From positions 62,001 through 126,000 of the forward strand of contig NZ_WBMR01000001.1 in NCBI RefSeq assembly GCF_008923365.1: a stretch of 64,000 nt of DNA. Direction: 5' to 3'. This DNA is from Actinomadura montaniterrae. Its GTDB lineage: Bacteria; Actinomycetota; Actinomycetes; Streptosporangiales; Streptosporangiaceae. Shown one piece after another: positions 15,732-24,222 of the stretch (position 1 is the stretch's first letter; the number at the start of each line of letters is the position of its first letter). The position numbers and the translations under genes are program-made. The notes beneath the pieces were generated by a model that ran no database searches, was not told the origin of the DNA, and saw nothing but the letters and a program-made list of their open reading frames with translations.

Positions 15732-16412
15732 ATGATCGGCACCCTGACCACGCTCGAGCACTGCCTTCCCGGCGACTACGAACGCCTCGCCAAGTGGTTC
15801 TCCTCGGCGTCCGGATGGTACGCCCTCGGAAAGCAGAAACTGTTCTCCGCCGACGACCTGAGGAACGAGAACCTGCACGGCAAGACGCACTTCCTCATCG
15901 TGGTGGAGAACGGCAGCAAGCGGCGCGTCGGCGCGGTCACCTGGACGGAGAAGGAGGAGTACGAGGGCAGCTACGTGATCGGCACCGGCGTCGGGGATCC
16001 CGAACTCTACGATCGGGGACTCGGCGCGGAGGCCAGCGTCCTGCTGCTCAACTATCTCTTCCACATGAAGAACGCGCACCGGGTCGAATTCCTCTTCGGC
16101 CTGTACAACAAGCACGCGCTTCCCGCGCTGACGCAGTGGAACGTCACGCTCGAAGGGATCCTGCGCGACTACTTCTATCTCGACGGCGAGTACCAGGACG
16201 CCGCACTGTGCTCGGTGCTGCGCGATGAGTTCTACGAGTTCGCCGCCGCGGGCGGATTCCTGTCGACCCTGGACGAGATTCCGCGCGCCGACAAGGAGGA
16301 GGCGCGGGCGCTGGTGAGCGAGCATCTCGCGAAAATGCCGGACCGCCATCTCGCGGACCTGTTCGGACGGCCCCGTCCGGTCGCCCCGCATCGCCGGGAA
16401 CGACCGCTCTGA
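15732..16412 (+). CDS. GNAT-family acyltransferase
   Basis: A 226-residue GNAT-fold protein. The acyl-CoA binding segment lies around VGDPELYDRGLGAEAS and the following helix, with the C-terminal strand NVTLEGILRDYFYLDGEYQDA and the RimJ/RimL-like ending. GAGGAG lies 6 bases before the ATG, a stronger site than those of its neighbours. It sits between the stand-alone A domain and a discrete carrier. It may acylate an amino group on a tethered intermediate or, as GNAT domains do in some polyketide loading modules, move an acyl group to a carrier. The C-terminal 30 residues are basic and likely disordered. Confidence 0.78.
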   Translation: MIGTLTTLEHCLPGDYERLAKWFSSASGWYALGKQKLFSADDLRNENLHGKTHFLIVVENGSKRRVGAVTWTEKEEYEGSYVIGTGVGDPELYDRGLGAEASVLLLNYLFHMKNAHRVEFLFGLYNKHALPALTQWNVTLEGILRDYFYLDGEYQDAALCSVLRDEFYEFAAAGGFLSTLDEIPRADKEEARALVSEHLAKMPDRHLADLFGRPRPVAPHRRERPL

Positions 16413-16450
16413 CCAGCGGTGACACGGGTCAGACCTCCAAAAAGAGACTG

Positions 16451-16468
16451 TCCGGCCGCCGCCGGACG
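16451..16468 (+). terminator. Hairpin within the operon (possible attenuator)
   Basis: GTCCGGC-CGCC-GCCGGAC is a 7-bp GC stem with a 4-base loop between the GNAT and carrier genes, in the only sizeable gap of the operon (97 bases). There is no U-tract, so it is more likely a messenger-stabilising or attenuating hairpin than a full terminator. The downstream genes keep their own strong ribosome site. Confidence 0.35.
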
Positions 16469-16509
16469 TGGTGGTATCGGGATCATCGTCCACGGAAGGA
16501 ACGCCGAGG

Positions 16510-16848
16510 GTGCACGAGGTGGAGTCGGCGATGCTGGGCATCGTCCGGGACGCCTGGGAGAAACGCCTGGGAAAGCGCGGCCTCGGCGTCGAGGTGAACT
16601 TCTTCGACTTCGGCGGGACCTCGCGGATCATCGCCGAGGTGCGCGCCGACCTCATGGCGGGACTCGGACGCGAGATACCCCTCGTGGCGTTCTACCGCCA
16701 CCAGAACATCAGAGCCCTGGCCCGCCATCTGGCGGGCGGCGCCGACGCCTCCCCCGAGGCCGGGAGAGCGCGCCGGCCCGCGCCGGGCGGGCGGCAGCGG
16801 GCACTGCGCGGCGCGGCACGCGCCCGCCGGACGGAAGGTGAGGCGTAA
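16510..16848 (+). CDS. Discrete carrier protein with GGTS site
   Basis: A protein of 112 residues. The start GTG at 16510 is chosen because GGAAGGA lies 9 bases upstream; an in-frame GTG at 16468 lacks a site. The carrier domain (1-80) has FFDFGGTSRI with Ser38, and helix 2/3 (EIPLVAFYRHQNIRALARHL) fits an acyl carrier feeding a ketosynthase. The tail of about 30 residues is Arg/Ala/Gly-rich and may be a docking element for the PKS encoded one base after its stop. It probably delivers the unit extended by the PKS. Confidence 0.85.
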   Translation: MHEVESAMLGIVRDAWEKRLGKRGLGVEVNFFDFGGTSRIIAEVRADLMAGLGREIPLVAFYRHQNIRALARHLAGGADASPEAGRARRPAPGGRQRALRGAARARRTEGEA

Positions 16849-19800
16849 ATGGCCGACGACATTCGGGAGAACGATGTCGCGATAGTCGGGATGGCGTGCC
16901 GCTTTCCCGGCGCGAACGACGTCCGCGAATACTGGGACAACCTCGTCAAGGGCGTCGAGGCCATCCGTTTCCTGACCGACGACGAGCTGCGCGCCGCCGG
17001 CGTTCCGGAGCGCTTCGTCAACGACCCGAACTATGTCAAGGCCTGTCCGATGATCGACGACATGGACGGGTTCGACGCGGCGTTCTTCGGCTACACCGCG
17101 CGCGACGCCGAACTGCGCGACCCGCAGGGCCGGCTGTTCCTGGAGACCTGCCACAGCGCGCTGGAGGACGCCGGATACGACGTCGGCCGCTACTCCGGGA
17201 CCGTCGGCGTGTTCGGCGGGGCGGGGGAGTACCGGTACGGCTCGGACAACGTGCGGCGCAACAGCGCGGCCGTGGACGCCGCCGGCGGGATGAGCGTCGC
17301 GACCGCCACCGAGCCCGACTACCTGGCCACCACCGTCTCCTACCGGCTCGGGCTCCAGGGCCCGAGCTTCACCGTCCAGACCGCGTGCTCCACGGCGCTG
17401 GTGGCGATCCATCTCGGCTGCCAGTCGCTGCAGATGGGCGAGTGCGACATGGCCCTGGTCGGCGCCGTGGACGTCCGCCTGCCGTACGGGCGCGGCCACT
17501 GGCGGGTCGACGGCGGGATCGGTTCGGCGGACGGGCACGTCCGGGCGTTCGACGCCGCCGCGTCCGGGACCATTTTCGGCAGCGGGGTCGGGGTGCTGGC
17601 GGTGAAGCGGCTCGCGGACGCCCGCGCCGACGGCGACCACGTGTACGCGGTCATCCGCGGCTCCGCGATCAACAACGACGGCGCCGCCCGCGCCGGGTAC
17701 ACCGCCCCGGGCGTCGAGGGGCAGACGCGGCTGATCGTGGAGGCGCTGGCGGTCGCGCAGGTGGCGCCGGAGTCGATCGGGTACGTCGAGGCGCACGGCA
17801 CCGGCACCCTCGTCGGCGACCCGATCGAGGTGACGGCGCTCAGCGACGCGTTCCGCGCGGCGGGGGCCGCCGCCGAGCAGTACTGCGCGCTCGGTTCGGT
17901 GAAGACGAACGTGGGGCACCTCGGCGCGGCGGCGGGCGTCGCCGGGATCATCAAGGCCTGCCTGGCGGTCCGGCACGGGGTGATCCCGCCGACGCTGCAC
18001 TTCCAGGAGCCGAACCCGGCGATCGACTTCGCCTCCAGCCCGTTCTACGTCAACACCGAGCCGGTGCCGTGGGCGGGACCGCGGCGCGCCGGGGTGAGCT
18101 CGTTCGGCATCGGCGGCACCAACGCGCACATCGTCCTGGAGGAGCCGCCGGAGGACGTGCGGGTCCCCGATGAGCGCCCATCACCGCAGGTCATCGCCCT
18201 GTCGGCGCGTACGGGCGGCGCTCTCGCCGCGATGGCCGCGCGGCTCGGCGAGCACCTCGGGGAGCCGGATCCGCCGCCCCTCGCCGACGTGGCGTGGACG
18301 CTGCAACACGGCCGCCGCGAGTTCCCGTACCGCCGCACGGTGGTGGCGGCGACCGTGCAGGACGCCGCCGCGGCCCTGCGGGACCTGGCCGGCACGGCGG
18401 CCTCCACCCGGCCCGTCCCGGTGGAGGGGCGCGGCGTGGCGCTGCTCTTCCCCGGCCAGGGCGCCCAGTACCCCGGCATGGGGGAGGGCCTCTACCGGAC
18501 GCAGAAGGTGTTCCGCACCGTGATCGACGAGTGCGCCGAGGTGCTGGAGCCCCTCATCGGCGCCGACCTGCGCGACCTGCTGTACGGAGGCGCGACGGGC
18601 GAGGCGCTCGCGCGGACGCGGCTCGCCCAGCCCGCCCTCTTCGCCGTCGAGTACGCGGTCGCGCGGCTGTTCGCCTCCTGGGGGGTTGCACCCGACGCGC
18701 TGCTCGGGCACAGCATCGGCGAGTACACGGCCGCCTGCCTCGCGGGCGTCATGTCCTTCGAGGACGCCCTCGCGGTCGTCGCGGCGCGGGGCGAGCTGAT
18801 GCAGGGCATGCCGCCGGGCTCCATGGCCGCGGTGCCGCTGCCCGAGCACCTGGTCGTTCCGATGCTCCTCGGCGGCATCGAGGTGGCTGCGGTCAACGGC
18901 CCAGCGGCGACCGTCGTCGCCGGCCCCGACGCCGCCGTGGACGCCTTCGAGAAGCGCCTCGAACCGTGGGGCGTGCGCTGCGGCCGGCTGGTCACCTCGC
19001 ACGCGTTCCACAGCGGCATGATGGACGCGATCGTCGAGCCGTTCCGGGAACGCGTCGCGAGCGTGCGGCTGAACGAGCCGCGCATCCCGTTCCTGTCCAA
19101 CGTCACCGGCACCTGGATCACCGCCGAGCAGGCCACCGACCCCGGCTACTGGGCCGCGCACCTGCGCAGCGCCGTCCGCTTCGCCGACTGCGTGCGGACT
19201 CTCGCCGACGGGGCGGACCGCGTCCTGCTGGAAGCGGGCCCCGGCCGGACCCTCACCGGCGCGGCGCGGCAGTGCCTCCTCGGCGCCCGGACCGTCCTCG
19301 CCACCTCGATGCGGCACCCGCTCGGCGAGGACGACGACGAGGTCCTCGCCCTGGAGGCCCTCGGCAGGCTCTGGAGCGCCGGCGTCCCCGTGGGCTGGGA
19401 CGGCGCCGCGGGCGGCGACCGCCGCCGCGTGCCGCTGCCGGTCTACCCGTTCGAGCGGCGGAGGTACTGGCTGGACCCGGACCCCGCCGGGGCCGCCGGT
19501 CAGGACGAGGAGGAGCACGACGAGGGCGCCCGCCCGGTGGAGCGCGCCGTCTACGCGCCTGTCTGGACGGAACGCCCGATCGGCACCGAGGTCCCGGCGG
19601 TGCCGGACGCTTCCCGGTGGCTGCTGCTGACCCCCGGCACCGGGCCGGTGGAGGATCTCGCGGACCGGCTGGAGGCCGAGGGGGCGCGCGTCGTCCGCGT
19701 CACCGCCGGGCCCGGGTTCGCCGAGACGGGCACGGACCGGTTCGCGGTGCGTCCCGCCGAACGCGACGACTACGAGGCCCTCCTCGGCGCGCTCGGCGAC

Positions 19801-22338
19801 GGCGCGTTCCCCACCCATGTCGTGCACGGCTGGACGGCCACCGACGCCGAACCCGACCCGCTCGCCCCCGAGGCCGTCGAGCGGGCCTGCGACCTCGGCT
19901 TCTACTCGCTGCTCCTGCTGGCGCAGGCGCTGGAGGACCGCCTCCCGGACGAGCCCGTCCGGATCGTCGCCGTCAGCACCAACATGCAGGACGTCTCCGG
20001 CGAGGGCGCCAACGAGCCCGGCAAGGCGACGCTGCTCGGCCCCGCCATCCTGATGAACCGCGAGCTGCGGCACGTGAGCTGCCGCAGCGTGGACCTCGCC
20101 GCGCCCGCCCGCCAGCCGTCCGACGTCGTCGCCGGCCAGTTGCTCCGCGAATGCCTGCGCGACGACGACGCGGACCGGCAGGTCGCCTGGCGCGGCCTCA
20201 AGCGCTGGGCCTGGTCGTACACCGGCGTCCCCGTCGAGGTCCCCGAGGAGAAGCCCGCCCTCCTGCGCGAGGGCGGCACCTACCTCATCACCGGCGGGCT
20301 CGGCGGGATCGGCCTCACCACCGCCAAGGAACTGGCCCGGACGGCGCGCGCGAACCTCGTCCTGCTCGGCCGCACCGCGCCGCCCGACCGCGACGCGTGG
20401 CCCGGCCTCCTCGCCGATGAAGGCACGGACGAGGCCACCAGGCGTCTGCTCGGCGAGCTGGCGGAGATCGAGAAGCTGGGCGGGACCGTCCTGGCCCGCG
20501 CCTGCGACGTGACCGACGAGGACGCGCTGGCGGCGGCGGTCGCCGAGGCCGCCGAGCGGTTCGGCCGCGTCGACGGCGTCTTCCACTCGGCGGGCGTCGC
20601 GGGCGGCGGGCTGCTCGCCGTCCGCGACCGGGAGGCCGCCCGCCGCGTCCTCGCCCCCAAGGTCGCCGGGACCCTCGCCCTGCACCGCGTCCTCGGCGAC
20701 GACGTGGACTTCGTCGTCCTGTACTCCTCGATCACCTCGGTCGTCGGCGACTTCGGGCAGGTGGACTACTGCGCCGCGAACAACTTCCTCGACTCCTACG
20801 CCCGCCGCCGCGCCGCGTCCGGGGCGCGGGTCCTGTCGGTCAGCTGGGGCGCCTGGCGCGACGTCGGCATGGCCGTGGACGCCGCCCGCATCACCCCGAA
20901 CGTGTTCCGCGAGATGCGGGGCGGCAAGTGGTCCGAGCCCGCCGAGCACCCGCTGCTCGGACGCCGCCTGCACGACCTGTCGGACGACGTGGTGTTCTCC
21001 ACGGTGCTCGGCCCCGAGTCGCACTGGATGCTCACCGACCACCGGGTCGGCGACATCCCGCTGATGCCCGGGTCGGGATGCCTGGAGATGATCCGGGCGG
21101 CGGCCGTCACGGCCCTCGGCGCGGGGGAGGACGAGCACGTCGAGATGACCGACGTCGTGTTCCTCGGACCGATCGAGGTCCGCACGGACCAGGAGATGCG
21201 GATCACGCTTCGTCCCGCGCAGGACGGCTTCCACGACGCCTCCTTCACGGTCGCGCCCGCCGACGCCGACGACCCCGCCGCCTGGACGGAACGGGTCCGG
21301 GCGCGGGTGCGGACGGTGCCGGCGACGCCGGCGCCCGTACACGACGTCGAGGCGGTCCGCGCCGCGTGCGCCGACCACCGCTTCGAACCCACCCCGGACT
21401 TCCGCTCCCGGGGGATCGTCGACTTCGGGCCGCACTGGTACAGCGTCGAGCGGGTCGACATCGGCGCGCGCAGGCAGCTCGGCACCGTCGCGCTGCCGGC
21501 GGAGTTCCGCGCCGAGTGCGGCCAGTACGTGCTGCACCCGGGCCTGTTCGACGACGCGGTCTCCAACGCCCGCGTCATCGAGGGCATCCGCAAGGGCAAC
21601 AAGTACCTGCCGCTGAGCTACCGGCGCATCCTCGTCCGGGCGCCGCTCCCGCCCCGCTTCCACGTCGACGTCCGCGAGCTCGACGACGCCGAGGGGGAGA
21701 TCGTCGCCGCCGACATCCGCGTCATGGCCCCCGACGGCACCGAGCTGGCGGAGATCGAGCAGTACGCGCTGCGGCGGGTGGACCCCGCGGCGTTCGCCGA
21801 GGGCGCCGCCGAGGGCCCACGGGCGGAGCCGGGCCCGGCGGGCGCGCCGGCCCCCGCGGCGGCGCCGGACCGCGCCGACTGGATGATCACACCCGCGACC
21901 GGCATGGACGCGCTGCGGGCGCTGCTCGGCGCGTGGGGCGCCGCGCCGCACCTCGTCGTCTGCCCGGAGGGCCTGGAGGCGAACCTGCGCCGCGTCGAGT
22001 CCCTCACCGGCGACGTGCTCGAACGCGAGCTCGGCGGCGGCGCGGTGGTCGCCACGACCGCCGCCCAGGGCGAGCGGCTCCTCGACACCCCCTACGCCGC
22101 GCCCGAGACGCCCCTCCAGCAGCGGATCGCCGCCCTGTGGTCGGACGCCTTCGGCATCCGGGAGATCGGCCTCGACGACGACTTCGCCGAGCTCGGCGGG
22201 AACTCGCTCATGGCCGTGCAGCTCGCCTGGCGCGTCCGGCAGCACTTCGACGTGGAGGTCACGGTGGCGCGGCTGTTCCGCCGCCCCACCGTCCGCGCCC
22301 TGGCCGAACTGGTGGAGAACGAGCAGGGCGCGCGCTGA
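16849..22338 (+). CDS. Type I polyketide synthase, KS-AT-KR-DH-ACP
   Basis: A single-module synthase of 1829 residues. KS (about 7-425): Cys180 in TACSTAL, His316 in EAHGTGT, His357 in KTNVGHL. AT (about 530-830): Ser622 in GHSIGE and HAFH at 718-721, the pattern usual for malonyl-CoA. KR (about 1140-1330): TGGLGGIG near 1148-1155, Ser1294 and Tyr1307. DH (about 1365-1640): His1398 in DHRVGDIPLMP and Asp1568 in HPGLFDDAV. ACP (about 1745-1820): Ser1786 in LGGNSL. KR precedes DH, the reverse of the usual cis-AT order. No ER or thioesterase is present. The predicted step is one malonyl extension to an alpha,beta-unsaturated acyl chain, released or passed on in trans. Confidence 0.93.
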   Translation: MADDIRENDVAIVGMACRFPGANDVREYWDNLVKGVEAIRFLTDDELRAAGVPERFVNDPNYVKACPMIDDMDGFDAAFFGYTARDAELRDPQGRLFLETCHSALEDAGYDVGRYSGTVGVFGGAGEYRYGSDNVRRNSAAVDAAGGMSVATATEPDYLATTVSYRLGLQGPSFTVQTACSTALVAIHLGCQSLQMGECDMALVGAVDVRLPYGRGHWRVDGGIGSADGHVRAFDAAASGTIFGSGVGVLAVKRLADARADGDHVYAVIRGSAINNDGAARAGYTAPGVEGQTRLIVEALAVAQVAPESIGYVEAHGTGTLVGDPIEVTALSDAFRAAGAAAEQYCALGSVKTNVGHLGAAAGVAGIIKACLAVRHGVIPPTLHFQEPNPAIDFASSPFYVNTEPVPWAGPRRAGVSSFGIGGTNAHIVLEEPPEDVRVPDERPSPQVIALSARTGGALAAMAARLGEHLGEPDPPPLADVAWTLQHGRREFPYRRTVVAATVQDAAAALRDLAGTAASTRPVPVEGRGVALLFPGQGAQYPGMGEGLYRTQKVFRTVIDECAEVLEPLIGADLRDLLYGGATGEALARTRLAQPALFAVEYAVARLFASWGVAPDALLGHSIGEYTAACLAGVMSFEDALAVVAARGELMQGMPPGSMAAVPLPEHLVVPMLLGGIEVAAVNGPAATVVAGPDAAVDAFEKRLEPWGVRCGRLVTSHAFHSGMMDAIVEPFRERVASVRLNEPRIPFLSNVTGTWITAEQATDPGYWAAHLRSAVRFADCVRTLADGADRVLLEAGPGRTLTGAARQCLLGARTVLATSMRHPLGEDDDEVLALEALGRLWSAGVPVGWDGAAGGDRRRVPLPVYPFERRRYWLDPDPAGAAGQDEEEHDEGARPVERAVYAPVWTERPIGTEVPAVPDASRWLLLTPGTGPVEDLADRLEAEGARVVRVTAGPGFAETGTDRFAVRPAERDDYEALLGALGDGAFPTHVVHGWTATDAEPDPLAPEAVERACDLGFYSLLLLAQALEDRLPDEPVRIVAVSTNMQDVSGEGANEPGKATLLGPAILMNRELRHVSCRSVDLAAPARQPSDVVAGQLLRECLRDDDADRQVAWRGLKRWAWSYTGVPVEVPEEKPALLREGGTYLITGGLGGIGLTTAKELARTARANLVLLGRTAPPDRDAWPGLLADEGTDEATRRLLGELAEIEKLGGTVLARACDVTDEDALAAAVAEAAERFGRVDGVFHSAGVAGGGLLAVRDREAARRVLAPKVAGTLALHRVLGDDVDFVVLYSSITSVVGDFGQVDYCAANNFLDSYARRRAASGARVLSVSWGAWRDVGMAVDAARITPNVFREMRGGKWSEPAEHPLLGRRLHDLSDDVVFSTVLGPESHWMLTDHRVGDIPLMPGSGCLEMIRAAAVTALGAGEDEHVEMTDVVFLGPIEVRTDQEMRITLRPAQDGFHDASFTVAPADADDPAAWTERVRARVRTVPATPAPVHDVEAVRAACADHRFEPTPDFRSRGIVDFGPHWYSVERVDIGARRQLGTVALPAEFRAECGQYVLHPGLFDDAVSNARVIEGIRKGNKYLPLSYRRILVRAPLPPRFHVDVRELDDAEGEIVAADIRVMAPDGTELAEIEQYALRRVDPAAFAEGAAEGPRAEPGPAGAPAPAAAPDRADWMITPATGMDALRALLGAWGAAPHLVVCPEGLEANLRRVESLTGDVLERELGGGAVVATTAAQGERLLDTPYAAPETPLQQRIAALWSDAFGIREIGLDDDFAELGGNSLMAVQLAWRVRQHFDVEVTVARLFRRPTVRALAELVENEQGAR

Positions 22339-22360
22339 GCGTCCGGGAAAGGTTGCGACG

Positions 22361-23359
22361 ATGACGGGATCCTTCATCGCGGCGGACGAGCTGCGGACGG
22401 CGGCGAACCCGCTGCTGCTCGGCCCCGGCGCGCACGGGCTGCGCGCCACCGCCGACCGCGCGCGGATGGCCGAGGAGGCGGGCGCCGGGCAGCTGTGGCT
22501 CAGCCAGGTCCCCGACAACCACGACTCGGCGCTCGTCGCCGCGGGCTGCGCCGCCGCGACCCGCTCGATGCGCGTCGGGACCGCGGTCACCCCGGTGGCG
22601 GGACGCCATCCGGTGCTGGCTGCGCAGGCCGCCTCCGCGCTCGCCGACCTGTCCGAGGGGCGGTTCGCGCTCGGGCTCGGAGCCGGCCACCCGTTCATCA
22701 ACGAGTTCGTGCTCGGCCTCGACCCCGTCCCGCCGGTCGCGGCGATGCGCGAATACCTGACGATCGTCCGGACCCTGCTGCGCGAGGGCCGGGTCGACTT
22801 CGTCGGACGCCACCACACCGCGCACGCCTCCAACGTGACCGGGCACGGCGCCGACGTCCCGATCCTGCTCGGCGGCATGCGGCCGAAGATGATCGAGCTC
22901 GCGGCGGAGCTGGCCGACGGGCTGCTGCTGTGGCTCGCCCCGCTCCGCTACGTGGAGGAGCACGTCCTGCCCGCCGTCCACGACGCCTGCGCGCGGGTCG
23001 GCCGCGACCCCGCGACGCTGCCCGTCCTCGTGGAGGTCCCCGTCTACCTGGCCGACGACCACCCGAACCTGTACTCCGACCTGGAGGGCCTCATCACCCA
23101 GTACGCGATGATGCCGTCGTACCGGCACGTGTTCGAGGCGTCCGGGTTCGGGGACAGGCTCGCGACCGGCGAGATCGACCGCGCGATGACCGACGCGATC
23201 GCGATCGCCGGGGACGCCGCCGAGATCGCCGGGCGGCTCGAGGAGTTCCGGACGCTCGGCTGCGTGCCGGTCCCCGCGACCGCCATCGGCGACCGGCCGC
23301 TGGAGCTGGACACCCCCGACGCGTTCGCCCGCTTCCTCAAGGCGGTCTGCGTTGCCTGA
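22361..23359 (+). CDS. Luciferase-like flavin/F420-dependent oxidoreductase
   Basis: A 332-residue TIM-barrel protein of the luciferase-like family: AAATRSMRVGTAVTPVAGRHP (strand and loop), DLSEGRFALGLGAGHP, and VPILLGGMRPKMIELAAE. Such enzymes use FMNH2 or F420 and often hydroxylate carrier-bound or free intermediates, or reduce double bonds. It lies 22 bases after the PKS stop and overlaps the thioesterase start, so it belongs to the pathway. The cofactor cannot be fixed from sequence; F420 use is common in actinomycetes. Confidence 0.85.
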   Translation: MTGSFIAADELRTAANPLLLGPGAHGLRATADRARMAEEAGAGQLWLSQVPDNHDSALVAAGCAAATRSMRVGTAVTPVAGRHPVLAAQAASALADLSEGRFALGLGAGHPFINEFVLGLDPVPPVAAMREYLTIVRTLLREGRVDFVGRHHTAHASNVTGHGADVPILLGGMRPKMIELAAELADGLLLWLAPLRYVEEHVLPAVHDACARVGRDPATLPVLVEVPVYLADDHPNLYSDLEGLITQYAMMPSYRHVFEASGFGDRLATGEIDRAMTDAIAIAGDAAEIAGRLEEFRTLGCVPVPATAIGDRPLELDTPDAFARFLKAVCVA

Positions 23360-24122
23360 GCCGGTGGCGCCGCCCGGCCGGTGGACGCGCTTCGCGCTGC
23401 CGGCGAGCGCGCCGCGGGTCCGGCTCATCTGCCTGCCGTGCGCCGGGGGAGGCGCGACGGCCTACCGCTCGTGGGTGCGCGAGCTCGCGGGGGCGGGCGT
23501 CGACGTCTGGCCCGTCCAGCTGCCCGGCAGGGAGAACCGGTTCGAGGAGGACCTTCCCGGCTCCATGGAGGACCTCGTCGAGGTGCTGCTCGACGAGCTC
23601 GGCCCGGCGCTCCGCGCGGCGCCGTACGCCCTGTTCGGGCACAGCATGGGCGCCAGCATCGCGCTGGCGCTGGCCTTCGGGGCGCGGGCGCGGGGGCTGC
23701 CCGCGCCGGTGCGGCTGTTCCCGTCCGCCGGCCGCCCCCCGAACCGCCCCGATCCGGACCCGCCCGCCCACAGCCTGCCGAAGGCGGCGTTCGCCGAGCG
23801 GCTGCGCGCCTACGACGCCGGTTCGCTCCTGCTCCGCGAACCCGAGCTGCTGGACATGTTCCTGCCCAAGCTGCGCGGCGACTTCGCGCTGTTCGAGAAC
23901 TACCGTCCGCCGGACGAGGAGCCCCTGGACTGCCCGTTCACCGTCCTCGGCGGGCTCGACGACGCCTCCGTGCCCGCCGCCCTCCTGCCCGCCTGGGCGG
24001 ACTACACGCGGGGCGCCTTCGAGGTCCGGCTGGTGGCGGGCGGCCACCTGTTCCTGGACTCCGCGCGCGACGCCGTCGTCCGGCTGGTGCGCGCCAGGCT
24101 CGTGCCGGAGGCGGCGGGATGA
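23352..24122 (+). CDS. Canonical type II thioesterase
   Basis: A 256-residue alpha/beta hydrolase with the full triad pattern: LPCAGGG near residue 28, VQLPGRENRFEE near 55, nucleophile Ser98 in YALFGHSMGA, acid in LGGLDDASV, and the base His in AGGHLFL near residue 233. It probably edits misprimed carriers or releases the product. The TTG at 23352 is used as start because it overlaps the upstream stop; GTG at 23364 is an alternative. The contrast with the Cys/Arg thioesterase homologue of the divergent operon is notable. Confidence 0.87.
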   Translation: MPEPVAPPGRWTRFALPASAPRVRLICLPCAGGGATAYRSWVRELAGAGVDVWPVQLPGRENRFEEDLPGSMEDLVEVLLDELGPALRAAPYALFGHSMGASIALALAFGARARGLPAPVRLFPSAGRPPNRPDPDPPAHSLPKAAFAERLRAYDAGSLLLREPELLDMFLPKLRGDFALFENYRPPDEEPLDCPFTVLGGLDDASVPAALLPAWADYTRGAFEVRLVAGGHLFLDSARDAVVRLVRARLVPEAAG

Positions 24123-24222
24123 GCCGGGATGCGGCGTTGATGAGCGCGGAGGCGGCGGGGATGAGCGCGGAGGCGGCGGGGATGAGCGCGGAGGCGGCGG
24201 GGATGAGCGCGGAGGCGGCGGG
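24119..24222 (+). repeat. 21-bp minisatellite of repeated ribosome-site/start units
   Basis: One degenerate and four near-identical 21-bp units lie between the thioesterase stop and the permease start. The regular unit is ATGAGCGCGGAGGCGGCGGG(G), with ATGs at 24119, 24140, 24161, 24182, 24203 and finally 24223. Each unit carries GGAGG followed by ATGAGC, the same junction that ends the thioesterase gene (GAGGCGGCGGGATGA). The last unit is 20 bp, so the repeat frame (MSAEAAG repeats) runs into the TGA overlapping the true permease start. It looks like tandem duplication of a translational-coupling junction. Confidence 0.9.

Noticed and set aside
18181-22878. Very long minus-strand open frame (1565 codons) opposite the polyketide synthase
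   Set aside because: It is antisense to a gene with every PKS catalytic motif; its translation is low-complexity (Arg/Gly/Pro/His) with no domain. High GC removes stop codons from antisense frames.
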